The notes under the pieces are model-generated. The model had not been told where the DNA came from, made no database searches, and was given only the letters and a program-made list of their open reading frames with translations. DNA of 7,274 nt, from contig JBHIER010000165.1 of the NCBI GenBank assembly GCA_046760705.1, positions 1 through 7,274 on the forward strand, written 5' to 3'. The translations under genes and the position numbers were made by a program. This document shows, in pieces, positions 6,803 through 7,274 of the stretch (within the stretch, counting starts at the first letter, position 1; each line of letters starts with the position of its first letter). This stretch comes from JBHIER01 sp046760705 [NCBI: bacterium]. Its GTDB lineage: Bacteria > JBHIER01 > G020348925.

Positions 6803-6875
6803 TCCTCTCTTCCTTCAGGGTTTTGGGAAGTTTAATCTTCCCATCACCTTCTATCCTGATTGTTTGAGTAGTTAC
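6803..6875 (-). pseudogene. Truncated AbrB/SpoVT-type antitoxin remnant
   Basis: The minus strand encodes TTQTIRIEGDGKIKLPKTLKEE, the first strand-turn-strand of an AbrB/SpoVT swapped-hairpin DNA-binding domain. The remainder (usually 45-60 more residues) is missing, and the sequence passes almost directly into the toxin ATG at 6799. The start codon is also lost: ATG at 6875-6877 is immediately followed by TAA, out of frame with the antitoxin. Both features point to a dead antitoxin. Its gene order, directly before a PIN toxin, is the standard VapBC layout. Confidence 0.6.
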
Positions 6876-6892
6876 ATCTTCACTGTTGTAGT

Positions 6893-7146
6893 TAGTGTCT
6901 GTCCGAAAACACCTGATTTTCCTGTCATTCCGAACGATCTCCTGAACCTTGCCCTGAAATCGTAGATCCTGAATCAAGTTCAGGATCCCCGATTTCGGAA
7001 TCCTTGTCCCTGTGGATACAGGGATCTTCAGGAGATTCCTGCATTCGCAGGAATGACAGGTGGGAATGAGATTCTGGCACAAAAACACGCCTGCCTGTGG
7101 CGGACAGGCCGGAATGACAAATTTTGGAATTTCCGGACAGACACTA
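6893..7146. mobile_element. MITE-like element with terminal inverted repeats and flanking TA
   Basis: The ends are 17-base inverted repeats with one mismatch: TAGTGTCTGTCCGAAAA (6893-6909) and TTTCCGGACAGACACTA (7130-7146). The outer TA on each side fits a TA target duplication, as made by IS630/Tc1-mariner-type transposases. No transposase is encoded within the 254 bases, so the element would be non-autonomous. The interior is packed with nested palindromes: 6965-6987 (GATCCTGAA/TTCAGGATC), 7008-7023 (CCCTGT/ACAGGG), 7035-7054 (ATTCCTGC/GCAGGAAT) and 7093-7109 (GCCTGT/ACAGGC). An inner inverted repeat pairs TGTCATTCCG (6923-6932) with CGGAATGACA (7110-7119). It sits about 17 bases upstream of the antitoxin remnant, where the toxin-antitoxin promoter should be. 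Confidence 0.7.
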
Positions 7147-7168
7147 CTTAACTTCATTTCGTCCCGCT

Positions 7169-7274
7169 CATCAGTCTCTTATCTCTTTTCCCTCATGGAA
7201 CCCCTTGACCTGGTACATGAAGGCCTCCAGGCGGGTCAGGGACAGGGTCTCCTGTTGGCCGTCGTAGGCTAAGT
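7169..7274. repeat. Direct repeat copy 2 of a gene-tail segment
   Basis: This is the counterpart of 5172-5286, with 38 identical bases at 7201-7238 and weaker similarity around them. It is cut by the window edge, so the full repeat length is unknown. This copy lacks the extra base of copy 1 and keeps one open frame throughout. Confidence 0.75.
7171..7274 (-). CDS. C-terminal end of an unidentified protein (partial)
   Basis: The last 33 codons of a gene enter from the right edge, with the stop TGA at 7171-7173. The peptide reads LAYDGQQETLSLTRLEAFMY, then QVKG and a charged tail FHEGKEIRD. The same LTRLEAFMYQVKG sequence recurs, frame-broken, at 5210-5250, so it is the conserved C-terminal end of a protein family present at least twice here. 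I do not recognise the family. The 5' part is outside the window. The stop lies 25 bases from the MITE-like element, leaving the frame untouched by it. Confidence 0.5.
   Translation of the reverse strand, partial: LAYDGQQETLSLTRLEAFMYQVKGFHEGKEIRD

Noticed and set aside
6891-7147. CRISPR array
   Set aside because: The repeated words are inverted and nested palindromes of varying size, not regularly spaced direct repeats with unique spacers.
6702-7157. A 151-codon minus-strand frame spanning the MITE-like element, antitoxin remnant and toxin start
   Set aside because: Its first two thirds translate palindromic repeat DNA, and its end is the toxin gene in the wrong frame. Only the TTQTIRIEGDGKIKLPKTL part is meaningful.

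Overview
This window looks like an accessory, partly decayed stretch of a bacterial chromosome from an uncultured or poorly characterised lineage. It holds one long intact gene for a secreted modular protein, surrounded by broken genes, toxin-antitoxin remnants and non-autonomous repeats. Dockerin-type tails on non-cellulosomal secreted proteins, VapBC-like modules and DUF4091 (GH123-like) enzymes occur together in many environmental candidate phyla and Planctomycetes-like genomes. I cannot assign a phylum from the sequence alone.

Left part (1-1605, plus strand): a small coiled-coil/membrane-anchor gene (134-528) is broken by a frameshift and a stop. Next is a response-regulator relic (558-about 1210) with an in-frame amber codon and then several frame changes. 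About 400 bases follow with no convincing gene. Centre (1615-4668, plus): one 1017-residue secreted protein carries a signal peptide, a GH123/DUF4091-like hydrolase region, a carboxypeptidase-regulatory-like beta-sandwich, a carbohydrate-binding-like jelly roll, an FN3 domain and a C-terminal type I dockerin. After it lies intergenic DNA with GC-rich hairpins and a long A+T-rich imperfect palindrome (4963-5132).

Right part (5172-7274, minus strand): read from high to low coordinates, there is a partial gene tail (7274-7171) and a 254-bp palindrome-rich element with terminal inverted repeats and flanking TA. Next come a truncated AbrB-type antitoxin, a PIN-domain toxin with a one-base frameshift, a gap, and an intact 73-residue antitoxin. 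The antitoxin's partner PIN toxin is cut off after about 42 codons and joined to a second dockerin tail. That tail runs into a fragment of another secreted-protein domain and then into a segment that repeats the gene tail at the window's right end.

The secreted hydrolase is the only clearly functional large product. The minus-strand region reads as a head-to-tail mosaic of gene fragments built by several joins. The toxin-antitoxin pieces and repeats suggest a recombination-prone site. An assembly chimera or low-coverage indel errors are the main alternative for the joins and frameshifts.
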